DNA of 64,000 nucleotides from Ascidia mentula (taxonomy: Eukaryota; Chordata; Ascidiacea; Phlebobranchia; Ascidiidae), in contig OX387197.1 in assembly GCA_947561715.1 (NCBI GenBank), positions 4,965,001-5,029,000 of the forward strand, read 5' to 3'. The position numbers were made by a program, and so were the translations under genes. The notes beneath the pieces were generated by a model. That model was not told the origin of the DNA. It saw only the letters and a list, made by a program, of their open reading frames with translations, and searched no databases. Position 1 is the first letter of the stretch, and every line of letters starts with the position of its first letter. Positions 24,401-38,700 of the stretch are shown piece after piece.

Positions 24401-25463
24401 TTTAACTTTACCCACTTATGTTCAGTTTACGTTTAAGGGCAGCTTATATGAATTTTACTAACTTCCCATGCGCCGTATTAGGTAAATACGGTAATCAACA
24501 GTATGCCGTGTTCGTCCATAATGAAGTTTACGTTTTGCATCAGGTTTGTGGACCGACTTACTGAAAATCTGGCACGGCATCATCAGCTGACGAAGAAATA
24601 TGAAAACCAAATCCGGATGTACGAGCAGAGAACACAGGAGGCCGATGCCGAACAAATAACTTTACATCCTAAGTTGGATCTCCTTGTGAAGGAAACTAAA
24701 GAATGGCAGAAACTGGTAAATATTTGCTCTAACCCATGGCTTCCCATACCTTTTCCCTCGCGACTCCTTATTATAGGTTGAAATTTCACTTACCGCTCAG
24801 TAATATTTGGATATTTTATTGCAAAAGTTAGTTATAATCATACACTAAAAATTTCTCAGGAGGGGCGCACTTTATGGTATAATATAACTAAATGTTGTAC
24901 TTTTTGTGGCACCCAAAAAGTCGGTGTGCGACCACCAGTTTGGGGAACCCTGCTTTATCCAACAAACTGTAGGTGGATATTTCAGGTATTAGTTTGACGA
25001 ATGATTATTCCCGATAAAAAAGTTTGCCGTTAGATAGCGCTGGTGGGCAGTAATTCCTGGACCGAATAAAAACCTGATTAACATTGGTGAACAGCAATTC
25101 CTGGCTTTGAATCTTCGCGTGTTTTCAATATGTGAAAGACACAGTGGAATTTTGTTAAAAATTAGACAAAGCGCCAGTTACGCAAAAACGTGTGCTGGAC
25201 CTGAATTGATATTTAAGTTCATATATTGTTGCTATTGACATTGATGTTTTAAAAGAGGCGCCACTGCCTTCTTATTATGTGTGTAAAGTAACTATTTTTA
25301 CTCCTCGTGGTTTCCATATGCTTGACTGTTTCCCATGCTTGCTGTGCGAGCGCCACCTCGCGGTTTATAATTCCGTTTGTTTTGTTCCCAGATCGAATCT
25401 GAAATTTCACCTCGTTATAAAAACCGACCGGTGCATCTTCTCGGCGCCATCAACATGCTGTAG
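21441..25463 (+). CDS. CDK5RAP3: CDK5RAP3 (C53), UFMylation ligase adaptor
   Basis: Ten exons in frame: 21441-21542, 21611-21790, 22162-22299, 22391-22617, 22687-22846, 23072-23248, 23373-23501, 23738-23943, 24544-24715 and 25392-25463 (TAG), giving 520 residues (human about 506). Blocks include IPIDIQCNKLVDWLIDRRHC, KNIFGRYSSQRMKDWQEI, LRNLNYEIP, GTNVRRELLELVQDLPQQL, EGNNALNIMEFAGTRTQL, INQFQTAPPILQ, LHPKLDLLVKETKEWQKL and the end RYKNRPVHLLGA. C53 is the adaptor of the UFL1-DDRGK1 UFM1 ligase at the ER and works in ER-phagy (family knowledge). The acidic loop has one canonical IDWG motif (about 270-273) and one variant IDFG (about 286-289). A canonical AATAAA lies near 25732. It may be the second cistron of an operon with PRMT9. 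Confidence 0.95.
24858..24952. mobile_element. Possible hAT terminus fragment in the last CDK5RAP3 intron
   Basis: The segment ends in ccagtttggggaaccctg, whose reverse complement begins cagggttccccaaactgg, the style of a hAT terminal inverted repeat. I could not find the other end or a target duplication, so this is at best a decayed fragment. Confidence 0.35.
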
Positions 25464-28400
25464 TTACGTCAGTTAAAGAAGGTTTGCTTGCCCTTTTTGA
25501 GGTCTGCCTTTTAAACAAGTACAAGTATACCATCTACCAGGAAGACTTTATTTGTGTGACGCTGGTCCTTGAACTGGAATTACGGAGTAATTTATGGTGT
25601 GGAAATTAAGATTTTATCGGGTGCCTTTATTGCAGTTTTCATGAGTGGAAAAGTATTTGCTGTGCAATATTTCGCGCCTTTGCTTATTTTTCGTGAAAAA
25701 CGCTTCCTTTTTTGTTTGTGTTTTTTTTTGCAATAAATGATATGATAGGAGGTATTGTAAGAGTTGCGTTGTTGCTTCTCTACCGCTGGTACCGGCCCGT
25801 GTTAATTTTTTGGAAGAGGTCAGCAGCAAATTTTGTAATAGCTTTAGTTTTTCTGATGCAAAATGCATACTTTTTCCTAATTTTACTGGTCCTCCGGTTG
25901 AAACCCTGATATTTTTACACGTATAAATTCGAGGGACACTGAAACACTAGCGTTTGTAAAGTGAAGCGTAACCTCAGGTATGGACTTATATAGAATCTCA
26001 GCCTAAAGCAGGGGTCTAAAATTTGCAGAGGAACTAAGCTATTTAGAGAATCTTTCCTAATGATAGTTTTCTTAAGCGTTTGCTTTGATTATGAATAGTT
26101 CCATTGCTGAACAGTAAGTTGTCAACTTCAAAGTGTACCGTAGTAAAAACGAAGTGAATAATAAAGGGTTCACACAAACGGACAATCCATACTGCGGTAC
26201 CGCATGCTGTATGACGTAACCATAGTTTTGATTTATGAAGAAAACTTCAAGCCTTACAAAGCAAGTTATACCGTTCGTAACACAACTATCTTTCCACCTG
26301 GTTGGCCATACCTTTGATGGCCATTTCAACACGCAGATAATATGTGTTGGGCATCAAACGAGCATTGCAGAATAAAATCCCTCCGTTTAATCGGCTCTCG
26401 ACGTGTTGTGATTGGAGTATCGTCGAAAATAATGCCCCGACATCTTCGTACTCGCTAATAGTGCCACCAAAGTGTGATGTCGTCAGTTCTCGCTTTGTGT
26501 TCAAGTCTTCCGAGACGAGAATCGTTTACCTCTCATGACAGGACGGAATGAGCAGGTGCCGATACCGCATTCACCATTTGGGATGGGCCAGTGTTATATC
26601 ACCTTATTGCTGCACTGAGTAAACACGAGGACCCGCTTTCGGATGATTTCGGCTGCTCGCTTTAATACCATCAAGCTGATTGTTCCATCATTATTCAAAG
26701 AATTTCGCATAAGGCTGTTTTAGTCGTATTTCGTGTTGTCCGCGTCATATCATCAAATCAACTACTTTTTGCGTTCCTTGTAAAACTGAGTCTGAGATAA
26801 GGCCAAAAATAAACAAATTTTTTTTCGCATTTCAAGTCAAGTTACCGCATTTTTTGAGCATAGAAATCGCGTAAGAACGGAAACAGCAGCGAATTCACAA
26901 TTAATAGTTTTCTCGCCTCGGTTAAACATTTTCTTGTGTAGAAGTGAGGATCTCTACAACATTAACACCTGCATTGCCAGAATCTTTACCAGCATTAAAA
27001 CGACGGCAAGTCATTTCTCAATGAGGCAGCTCCGGCAACCACTTAGACAAACAGGAATCACGCAAAGACAACATTGTTCCTGACGGTAAGTGCCGCTAAC
27101 TTGTCATAACGGACACTTAGAGCCCCCCAACTACATTAAACACCCGTTACAAGAAGTGGGCCCGGCTCGGCGGGGGTGTTGGGCTGTCGAATCGTACATG
27201 GCAAAAACTACACGAGAAATAGAGGAACCTTGTGGAAGTTTTCTTTTCCCCTCTTAAGCACATCCATACGCTAGCAGGAATTGTCTTAGCCTGTGTACAC
27301 GGACAAACTATGGCAAAATCCCGATATGTTAAGTACAGGTTTCGAGAGGTTTGACCCATTGTGTCACTATCGCAACACGATGGCCGAAAATCGGTGTTTT
27401 TCAAATTTTATCGCCTCCATTTCGTTTTTTTCCCACACAGCTGTAGCGTGTAAGATAACGAATCGCTCTTCAAACAAGTAGTTAGGTCGTGAACACTATC
27501 CTTGTGTACGAAAATCGGCGATTTAGCGCTTTTCAAACTTTTAATTTGTAAATACACTTGTGTTGAGAGCTTTTTTATTCTATTGCGAAAAACAAAGTGG
27601 CAGGTTATTCTAATTTGGGAAAAATATATGCCAACTGCAAGATTAAAATTTTTCAGCATGGCATTTTGCATATTACAAAATATCCACAAGACTCAGAAAT
27701 CTGTATCAGATGTGGTGATTAGCAATAGCGCCATCTTATTATTCAGCGGAAAAAATAAGTTTAGCCCGAAATTGGCGTTGTTGGCGTATATAAGCGTTCT
27801 TAACTGATCTGTTGTTGCTGTTGATTGGATTACCTGACGCTTAAGTGATGAAACAAGCTTTGTTTGTGTTCAAGTATGTCGTCACAATTTATGTGTTGAT
27901 AAAATATTGTATGCGGAGATTAGTATGATTATCAACTTCAGTGAAAAACCCACCTTACCAGAAAAAAAATATTGTTTTTAGTCGTACAGTGTGGTTTTGG
28001 CGAACGGTATTTCTTTCAAACAAATTTCCATTTCTTTCTATATTACAGTACAGGTGGTAATCCCGAATAAAAAGGTGCCACCAAAGCTGAACGGAATGGA
28101 AATAACGCGTTTGTCGAAATATTCGCAAAAAAATGAAAAAGGGCAGTCAAAATGGCGCGACAAGAAACGTGAAAACAGAACTCGGTAGTTTTCGAGCTGT
28201 GTGTCTCCATCTTACAGAGAGGGTCGGGCAGGCGCGTGACCGATGCGTCGGATTGAGCACTTCAACTTTCGAGTGCTTATTACCAGTTGATTTGTTACTT
28301 CTGTTGGCTTGTCACATGATTAGCTGCACCTGAGAAAACGCTTATCACTCAAATTCCACTGTTTGTACAACTCGTTGTCGATTGTGTTGCGCAATTTGGA

Positions 28401-29085
28401 ATGGTCATAGTTTAACTTAAAGTGTGTGAGAAGTTAATTTAGGTCGGTTGGGTGTATGTTTTTTTCAGAAATAATTACTTGGATCGTGTTTCGGGATGCT
28501 GCTGCTGTTTTGTTCTGTTAACTAAAAGGAACACAATTTTTCACAGTCGTTGGGCTAAAAAAAGTTAAAATAAGAGTCTTTGTTGCTTATTTTCAGGCCA
28601 ATTTGTAAACCTTTTGGTTGATCAAAATTGTGATAATATACCACTTGTACGACAAGAAGTAAGTCAACAAATTTAGATTTAGGAATTTAGGTAAATGTTG
28701 TGCAATGCATTGTTTTTATCAGGATACCACATAAAAAACAAAAAATATATGTCGCAAATCAAATGAAGCTTAGAAACAAGCATGGTTTGGTAACTCGAAA
28801 TCAGTTGTTTAAAATATTTTGATGTGCGGCAAAAAAGTAAATACCATTTATCCCGTCAGCAGCGTGAATTCACCTGGTTAGGAAACAATGTTCTAGAACG
28901 CAGAACAAAGAAAATAGTTTAAAGTGTCAAAAACAAAATTTCCGTTTCGTTATTTGTGACGACTTGGGAAATTGGTTTTGATAGTACAACTGTGTACTGT
29001 GTTCTTTACAATTTCATTTTCACCAAGTTGCAGTTGTGCAGTAAATGTAAGTTATATAAAATACAAAATTTGCGCAAGCCCCAAG
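25464..29085. other. Intergenic, upstream of the NK3 homeobox gene
   Basis: About 3.6 kb. The first 300 bases should be the CDK5RAP3 3' untranslated region, with a poly(A) signal near 25732. The rest has no recognisable coding block. Its position makes it a likely home for cis-regulatory elements of the homeobox gene, but I can point to no specific site. Confidence 0.4.
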
Positions 29086-31071
29086 ATGGAAAACCATAGC
29101 CAACCAGTTCAGCACTTTTCCCGACGTCGAACCAAAATATGGCGGCCCGTGGAAACAGACGAAGAAACGCCACAGAGCAGGCAACCGTTCCCCAACCAGA
29201 GTAACTTTAACCAGCTGGCTAGCTTTGATCCAACAAGCGCACGGAATTCTGCCTACAATCCACCGAATATTGGAAAGAAAACGTCATTCACTGCGGACTG
29301 GATTACCAGCAGAAGGGAGCTGCAAGTTAAGCCAGCACCTTGTTTGTTACGTAACAAAGGATATGGTTTTACTCGACCGGGCTGTACAGACAGTTCGCAG
29401 TTTGGAAATACAATGTTTTATCAGGAGAATCCGTTTCATTCGTGGTTGACATTGGGCAACCAAGCACAACCAGAAGATATTTGTAGAAGTCTTGCTCAGA
29501 GATGCCACAAAAACTTACCAGGTAAACGTTTGGTATTTTGATGTTAACCATTTCCAAAAAAAGATTTGAGGTAAAATATTTGGTCATGGGATCGCGCACG
29601 CGTTTTAAACTGGCACGTGGGTTGATTTTTACCAAAAACATAGAAAAATATATTCCAAGTGTGGACCTTAATTGTTTTAGATTCACCACTGTTCAATCGT
29701 GTTAACGACACTGTTCTATTACAGCGATACAATCACGTGATTAATGTTTTTCACATAAACGAAAGATCATTTTGCTATAGTTACCAAAATGGTAAAAGTG
29801 TCAGTAGCTTACTGATCTCATGTTGACAAATTATTAAACCCCGACAAAACACATTTAAGGGAATTGCATAAAATTGCATGCGATAAGCAATCATTCGTAA
29901 TGCAATGTTTTATTTGCAAAACTTAAGACATTATAGTAAAAAGGCGTTTGTTTGGAGGGCAAGCTGGTGCAAAAAATTAAGATTTTACTTTCTTTCTTAT
30001 TCTGCATCAGAAACATGGGCGAAATTGGAACAAAATCAAATTCGGACGTTTGGCGACAAAGACCCTGTGTCAAGTGGAGAATATGAGCAGTGCAGCGACA
30101 CGTCAACCCCTCCCATCTCACCTGTTTATCGAAGCAAAGCGAAGACGAACGAGCCGCAAGCAAAAAAGAAGCGGACCCGGGCTGCGTTCACGCAAGCCCA
30201 GGTGAGGGCGCTAGAGGAGCGGTTTGGAGCACAGAAATATTTGTCTGGAGCAGAGCGAGCTGAATTCGCGCGGGCACTCGATTTGACGGAGACTCAAATT
30301 AAGATTTGGTTCCAGAATAGGTTTGTAACCAATTCTCACTCAACCGGTTAAGCTGTTGTTTGTAACGCAATTTCAAACCTTCTTAAGTGTGACATCGTTG
30401 AATAAATGTTGTTTATCGCGTTTTAATTTATTTTTGTAAAAATGTAACTGTCCTCAATTCATAAAAAGACACCAACAGATTTCGTTGTAAACTTTGTTTA
30501 AATCTTTTTCTTTGCACGAAGGAGATACAAGACAAAAAGGCGCCTGCGCTTGGCATCGGAAATGTTTGCGGCAGCGACATCTCGCGATCATTTGTCTTTA
30601 TCCAATTTGCCGCTAAGCGGCGTTCGTGCCTTACCGCCTTTATCACCAGCATTACCGTTCTTCGGTAAGACTTGCCCTAAATTCATTTTTATTACCTTAT
30701 CCAAACTGCGAGAACAATATCATGAATCAAAAGTACCACAAAGTAGTAAAACCTGTGGCCGGCTGGTTATCTTGCTGAACTAGACTTAGTCATCAGATGT
30801 ACTGATAAGACATGGTATTTCAAAACAGTGTGCACTGTTTGCAGCTCACTGATTATTATGGAGTATTTGCTTCTACAAGATTGACTTAAAAATATTAATT
30901 TTTGCAGGTTTGTTTTCAGCCGCGGGCCGAAAGGAGTTACAACTACACTACGAGGAGATTTTGAGAAGAAACGTTCTGTTTGCATCTTCCACCATCAACA
31001 GTCATTTCCCCCTTAACAGCAGCAGAAACGCACCTTTCGAACTATTACCTTTGTGCCAGGAAAAAAACTGA
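29086..31071 (+). CDS. NKX3: NK3-class homeobox transcription factor (NKX3/bagpipe type)
   Basis: Four exons: 29086-29521, 30011-30320, 30522-30664 and 30908-31071 (TGA), giving 350 residues. The homeodomain spans about residues 198-257. It reads [20 protein letters not shown], then [18 protein letters not shown], then [18 protein letters not shown]. Tyrosine at homeodomain position 54 marks the NK2/NK3/NK4 group. YLSG.ERA and NRRYKTKRR are typical of NK3 rather than NK2. The N-terminus is Gln/Asn/Pro-rich. SFTADWI (about residue 67) could be a weak TN/eh1-like repressor motif, which I am not sure of. Nkx3 factors act in mesoderm and visceral or skeletal patterning (family knowledge). An intron splits codon 52 of the homeodomain. 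Confidence 0.9.
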
Positions 31072-32765
31072 AACAATTATTTTTTTATAGTCCTACTGGT
31101 TCCACTTTTGCTTGCAAGTGCTGTTCGGCTTGAATGTCGGCCTTTCGATAGTAAGGCGTGTATACAAACAATTTTGCAAAATCAACTGTCTTGGTTCATC
31201 ACACTTTAAGTATGCCAGAATTTACAACACAAAGTATTCGGCCGAAGAAAGTGTAGAATTGTCATTCACCAAATATAAGAGAGCACCGGAACTTTGGTTT
31301 TAAAGTTTCTTTTTGATGTACTCAAGAATTGTTTTGGTTATGTACACGTCTATACGAATAATTGTATTATGCCCCTTTATCAGATTTCGATGCAAATTAT
31401 TTCACCATTTTGCTTCAAACCACAACTGTTGAAAAAATGCTCCATAATACTCGTGGATTAGGTAACAGCATATAGTTTACACCCATGCGGACATAAGACT
31501 ACATTATTCGCATTTTCAGCAATTTGCTTTCAGCCAAGTTTGTTGTTGAAAAACAGTCAAATTGATGATTCAATTGTTGTCAAAACATGACAAAGACACT
31601 ATTATGGTTTTTTAAGTCGAGCCAACCGCGACACGAATTACCTTTGATGATAGAATTGAACAATAAAACAATTGTCACATGCATAATAGAAAACCAACAA
31701 TTGAAACAACAATGCGACTGGATTCTGGATTGTATTATATTAGTTGCCACATCCATGGACTAAGTCCAAGATATGATTAGTGTTGATGGTGTTTAGTGCC
31801 AATGGGTCTCGTCAAAGCAACCCAAACTGTCATGTTTTGAGCACGTGAAAATATAATGGCTAAACTCTTTCGAAAACAGCAACCAAAGTTGCACGTTTTT
31901 TGTTTATTCACAATACAGCAGCAATCAAAATGACCTTTAGCTGCAAATGAACAGTGTAGACAAGATATACCTTCACATAACATTGGAAAATCTACAGAAC
32001 TCGCAAGCAAAGCTGGCAGTTAAAATGGCGAAGAATAATCAACCCACAACGACCCAGCCGAATTCACTGAACTACAGTGGTGTGCTTCTACTTGACTTGG
32101 AATGCAGGATCAGTGTAGTAAAACAAGTTACGATCATATAACTTGTATAAAATTAAATCGAATCCAAGCATTTTAAACATAGTATCTGTTTGTAGCAAAT
32201 GTTTTAATGCCAGCAAAGCTTAAACACAGCAAAGCAACGAATGTGCAAATCATTTCCACGAGGGCCACAAAACCAACACAAAAACCGGACTTTGTACACA
32301 AACATAATTTCAATATTATCGACGGACCGGGAACTTCATGGTTGATTACATTATGAGTCCGTCCATTGGTTCTTCCATGGCTTTCTTCGAGTTTTTGTGA
32401 ACGAGGGGCAAGACCTCATCAAAACGCTGATCGTCCTCGTTTTCTATTCTCGCCTGCCTCAGAGTGTCGAAAAGACTCGGGCGGTTTTGCACGGCAGATG
32501 GCGCTGACAAGTCAGATATTGGTGTGGCAGATCCTGAGAGAGTTTTTTAATGAAATAGTAGAAATTATGCAGCGATTTTTGAATACTTTTAGTCATACCA
32601 TATGCTATTTCGTTGTATTAGCAGTTGTGTGAAATATTGTAATGAGCAATTTAATGGATATATATGTATAAAGTTTGTAAGCTTTATTGTTGGCAAATCG
32701 GTCTAAAATTGACTAACGGAGGAATTAAACAGTATCATATCGTTTATGTCATCAGCTGCACTATA
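31072..32765. other. 3' flanks of the homeobox gene and DKK3
   Basis: The two genes converge here. A likely poly(A) signal (aataaa) for the homeobox gene is near 31660. No other coding block is recognised. Confidence 0.4.
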
Positions 32766-35700
32766 TCACAATACACAACTTGTACCTTTGGCTTTTGGTT
32801 TTTCGCAGTAAAGTCCAGCGTCGATTCGCATCGGTTGCGGGGCGTAAACCACCTCTTGCCTGTACAAGGATAAACTCAATGTATCTCCTGAGGTCTAGGT
32901 TGTTAACAACCAACATGGCCCTTGTTGTTCATTAACACTGACAGTTGGCCCAAATCCACGCCCCGGGGCAACAATTCAACATATACAACATGCGCAAATG
33001 AATTCCTCACCTGTCCTCGCAGCGCAGCCCAGTCTGACACGGGCAGAAGAAGTCGTTATCGTCCACTAGCACAATGTCCTCGGCGAGATAGATCACTGGA
33101 CTGCAGCGCTCATCCAGTTTTGCGAGCGGCTTGCACACACGCTGATGAAGTTCGCGGTCTTGAGAGCAACACAGACCCTCACCACAGTCGTCGGAGGTCT
33201 GAGATAGAATTCCTATTTTTAGCATTTTACAAAGACGCTGTACATATATTATTTATTGATAGTTTTGTTAATTTTTGTGATTTTACACTTTGATTTGCTT
33301 GTATTTTCACATTAAACAGCTGTCGTATATTGTTCTTCTTTTATAAGTTTTGTTTTAGTATTTTATTTCACACAAACATCTTCAGTAAACAAACAAAACA
33401 CAATAGGTCAGAATATCTGGAGACTTTCTCAATCTTCTTGCACGGTTTGTTGTGTTTAATGCTGGTGGTTAAGATACGCAACCTATTCGCTTCATAGACA
33501 CGACAAAGGCGTCGCTGTTAGGCTCTTCGTATAGCGCCTGTCATGGTCCCATGACATATTGACAATGGTACAAGACTGGCGACCTTGTTTATAATCGCGC
33601 TGAATTATTCATGGACCTCGTGCAACCACATGACAAGTCAGTCCGGAGACAGTAAGGCTCGGAGTGCTGCACCATCCAACAAGCGCGCCTGGCCAGTATC
33701 GTCCACCAAACTATTCGTTACAACCAAACTTAAAGCCTCAAAATTTGCCGCGGGGTAATTGAATTTTGCTTCAAAATCACGAATTCCTGTGTTTACCTGA
33801 CAGATGGTTCCGGGACTTCCCCTTGGCACGTCACGAGAGCATTTGCCGCGCACACATAGGGTTTCGGATCCGTCTTGTTCCAGGCAGCACTGCGCGTCGT
33901 CCATGCATTTCATGCCGGTCACGTGGCACTGGCGGCACTCACTCATGTCGATCGTCTCGAAACAGTATTTGCCTGAAAACAACGATTTTTAAAAATAAAT
34001 CAGCTTTCTATTTAGTGCTGTAAATCGGGTGTTTCTGGTAAAAAAGTGTAGAAAGGTTGGATGAAGTGTTCAAAGTATTTTGCACTTCTCATACCATGTA
34101 ATCAGGCCAATATAGCATAGAAAATTAGTGGTTTTGTCAGGTTTACCTGTCGCACAGGGGTTCAACATTGAGCAATGGAAACCCGGACCTCTGATGTCGT
34201 TATCAGGTGACAACTCTACAACGTCCGAAAGCCACTGGGACTCTGAAAAGACAATATCATACGTTTATTACTTTCAAAGTAGAAAACAAGCATTGTTTCG
34301 TGACGTATCGAAGCTCCAGCTTTTATATTACATGTGAATGTTAAAGTGTCAAGATATCTTTAAGGCGTGAAGCATCTTTTTAGACCTCCCATTTGGTTTC
34401 GAAACCGACCCTTGCATAAATAGAAAAACAAGTGATCACGTGCTTGTCGCCAGTTTTTCACAGATCAGTTTCCGCATATACTGGAAATATTTAGTGTAAC
34501 GTCATACACCATCTGCTCGGCCAGTTAATGCAAAATATCAAATATCAAAAATAATACATTCATGCCAGCGTCAGAATAGCGCTTGACAGCTGCAATGATG
34601 TACATACGACCAAGCGGGCGTCCTTGTCAGGAAATATTGTGGTTGCACAACAGCGTTCCAGTATACCGAACAATACACCGTCGCCCTTTGATCGCATCGA
34701 TTCAACTGTAGGCTATGCATGGGACATGTAAGCCCAATATTTAAATGCTAATCTCTTTATGGGGTATCAAGGATACGTCAGACTTTGCGTGTTTCGAAAA
34801 CGAACAGCGGGTTTAACATTTCAATTACGAATTTCATGTGATATTAAATTATATTTAAATATGTTAAGATGTCAGACAAAATGAAAACCAAACTGATTGT
34901 CACACACCATGGAACGGATTTTTAAAGCCAGTTTGCATTGTCGCAGCGAAACTGCCATGGAAAAGTCGCTTATTAGATGGTGAGACACGCAAAGTTGGTT
35001 TGCAAGCGGATCAAAAACAAAAAAAAAATCGAAATGATTTAAGCTGTCTTTGCTAATCCGATGCAGCACGGTCGGTTATCGATCCTAGCGCAATTCCACA
35101 CCCAAAAATGAACGGAAGATTGCAATCGGGTAATCCGGGATTTATTACAGACAAAAGAAGCAATCTAAAAGTGGGTGATTTTGACGGATAAGCACGGGCC
35201 AAAGTTTACGAGATTTGTAATTTGTACGTCGTTAGCAGTGATAACATCGTTTCGAGCATAAAAGTGCAAGAAACCCACTGGCTTTGAAGTGTCCACGTTT
35301 TAAGTGAGGGGCTTGTCTCTCTCACGGAATGGTTATAAGCGTGGTTAGGGACAAATTAACGGAACACAATATTGGTTTGCTAAACATATTAACAGAAAAA
35401 ATGGTAATTGTTGAATTATAACAATGTTTTATAGTGTTGCAATGGAATGAAACCCTGCTGGCCTAAAAAATCAATACACGTCCTTAATCTCTAATGATGC
35501 ATCTCCTGTCGCCTCGCTAATCTTGTTAGCGAAGGTTGTGGGAAGCCACCATCTCTCCTACACAATTTCCGTCGTGCAAAACAGAATGAACAACATCCAT
35601 TACGCGGACTCGACCCATTGAAAACAATCAGTGTTTCTTTAGATTCCGGTGCAAAATAATGTTGGCTTGCCAAATATTGGTGACGCCACGACTTTCTGGG

Positions 35701-38700
35701 AAACTGAGTATTGGTGGCAAAATTATGTTTTTTAGTTCGGCGGTTTGTACGAGACGGAGGCGTTGTAGCAAATTATCAAACCGATAATAAGTTGCCGCTT
35801 ACCACATTGTTGCAACTTGTTCAGTCTAATTGGACCATTAAAGGTGAGCCAAGGGAAATTTTGCAGATAATTTGTAGACAATTTTCACAACTATTTTTGT
35901 CAGCTGTCAGTTTGGACTTTCGGCAAAGGCTTCATTGTATTCAACCACAATAACAGTATTGTATGAGAGTGAAACCGTTATTACAGATACACCGAGATTA
36001 CGCCAAAACGCACGTCATGCTGCCAACCTATTTTACTATGCAATGAATTTGAAACGGTCTTCTACTGATGCATTTCTTTGGAATTAACAATCAATTTTGC
36101 ACGGAGTCGAATCTACTCGACACCAGCATGCACTTGACGCTCTTGTAATTGACATTTAACGTTTCTACAATGCATAGGGAATCGTCTTTCCTGGCACACA
36201 ATGATCAATTTGACGGGCGTATAGAGACTGTTTGACAGCTTCCAATGACCCGGAATTTCAACATATGTGTGCGTGAATCCATTGCTGACAAAAAATGAAT
36301 GTTATTTGAAAAATTTCAAGGATAGCTTTTGCTCCATCGATTTTTGTCTGAAATCTTCGGGTTTTTTTACTGCCTTAGCGACGTTTGACTAAATATGTCT
36401 CGTTTAATCGGAGCGTAAGGTAGATGTTAAATATAGGTTTGCATTGTTTTCCTAAAATAACAAAAAACGTTTTGTTGATCTGACGTGCAGTTAAGCACTC
36501 ACTTTTAGATAACAATGCAGATATTGTGATGCGATAAATAATTGTGACGCTAAAACAGTATCTGTTTGTGGTTGGGTTTGAATCACAACAAAAGACTGAC
36601 AGCCTGGTGCTGCCCGCACGGTAAATAGAGCCTTCATCGGGGGCCCAGGAGGAGAGTGTATGGGATAGTGCGGTCTCTCGTCGCTTCTCTTGCCTCCACA
36701 GCGGCGTGTCGCAGAAAACAGCTTTTATAGTTTTTATCGTTTTAATCGCTTCGTTTTTTTTTGTCGTGGCGGTCCCGAAAGTGGACCTACTGTTGAGTTA
36801 TTTTGTTTTGTTGTCTTTTTTTAATTAATTCATTTAAGTTTTTATTGCTATTCTGTTTTCAGACAGAGACTGAAGATGCCAATAGGCGAAATTAATATTT
36901 CTTTAATAAAGATCTTATACTGGTGTGATCGTCTTTTACTCCTTGTGGAGCTCTAGGAATGTTATATTGATTTGCAAAGACAGATCCGTCGGATACCGAC
37001 CTGCAAAGGCTGATTCCTGCAGTCGAATTTCTGACGTTTTTTTTCTATTACCTGAATTGTCATCAGAAGTTTTGTCAATTATCTGCGTTTCGTCCACATC
37101 CATATCTCCCACCTTAGTTCGGTATTCTGTGGAGTTGTGGTAGTTGGACGGCAACAAATCAGCAACATCCTAAAAAGAAAAATACCAGCACGTTCAATAT
37201 GGTCCACCGAGTATATTTCGGGAAGAAAGTCGGTTACATTTTTTTAATTTTTACACGAACTATTTGTAGCCGTCTAACATTCCTACACGAAAATACACGA
37301 ACGTGACTTTCCTATAACCGCTCGTCCACTTTAAATATATACTACTTGTTGGAAGGAAAAACGTTTAGGTCATAAGTCCAATGATGGGCTTATAACAACA
37401 AATAAAGCGCAAGACGGCACCTAATTGTAGACACAAAGTCTGCCGGCAGGCGCATGGACATCTTGCCTTACGTAACACGGCACTACGCTTTTATCAGTGT
37501 TTCTTATGGGTTTATGAATCAACCCTACTTTCGTTTGCTATTGCAATCAGTTGGCACGAGTATTCTTGTTCAGATATATTGGGACTTATCAATAGAGCTT
37601 CATAGAAAGTTCCGTTAAATATGCCAACGATCACATCACTGGAACGATGTGCGATAAAACATGCTGCAAATGGCATTGTCTTTTGTTTCGTCTTTTAAAA
37701 CCACAAGTTTTGTTACTGATATTGTAATCCAAGGCAATCCTTTTGACACAGCGATGGTTCACAGGAAGCACATTGATTGGCAAATGGTAAAGCACTGAGT
37801 GGTGCTATGATATGGGCACACCTTAAATGACTGATCACTTAACAGGGAGCGTCAATTTTCAAGGTTTGTCATCTAAAAACTCAGATGTGCGAATGAATTC
37901 TCCGATTCATCGACCTCTGCGGTGAGCCCGGAGATTATTGATGTATGGACCGCGCGCCCAAGGACAACAAGACCTCCTAGGTATTGTTGATTGCGATTAT
38001 AAAACGTCATTTCTCGCCATGCCAACGTGAGAATGTGTTTATCTTTCTTAGCGAAGGGCGCAGGGCAGATGGTGCTTGTCCGTGAATCGATTGAGAGGTC
38101 AAACAGGTTGTTTCTCCCGACACGGCTGTGGGTTTGACAGGAAGTGTATGTTGCTCATATAATCAGCGCAATGACAGGCAATCGTGATTTTCTGGCCACG
38201 TAAGAAATGAATTAATTAAAATGAATTTTTCTGGTTACCAGACCGTATTTCTGGTTATCATCACTGTTGTGTCGGAAGGGAAAATGTTTTAATTTGGGTA
38301 GATTCCTTTGTAGACAAATGGCACTATTTTAGTACATTATTCCAATTGGTAAATTAGTCAAATCGACTGATTTAATTTCCACCAACGTTTTGGTTTCAAT
38401 ACGCACCATAGGTCATAAAAAACGTAGTCAAAAGTACGTTAAAAAAGTACATTTAAACGAAATCGTGCCATCCGCTTTCACAAACCTCAATTTGGTCCAA
38501 CCAGCGTCCATCCTGCTTTTCTTCGATAATCGACTGGAGCGCCTTCAGCTCCTTCAAAACGTCATCTGTTTTCAAGTCTGCAATTTCTTTTGCTTCCTCT
38601 TCTTCCTCAGGTGAACCTGGGAAGCATTTTGAAATCGTCATAAAGGTGTTCGCTTCGCCACAGATAACACTCCACCACAGTACACGACACAACAAACAGG

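Noticed and set aside
36590-36710. GC-richer segment in a DKK3 intron as a possible structured RNA
   Set aside because: No recognisable tRNA, snRNA or snoRNA boxes and no clear long stem. I kept it only as a composition remark.
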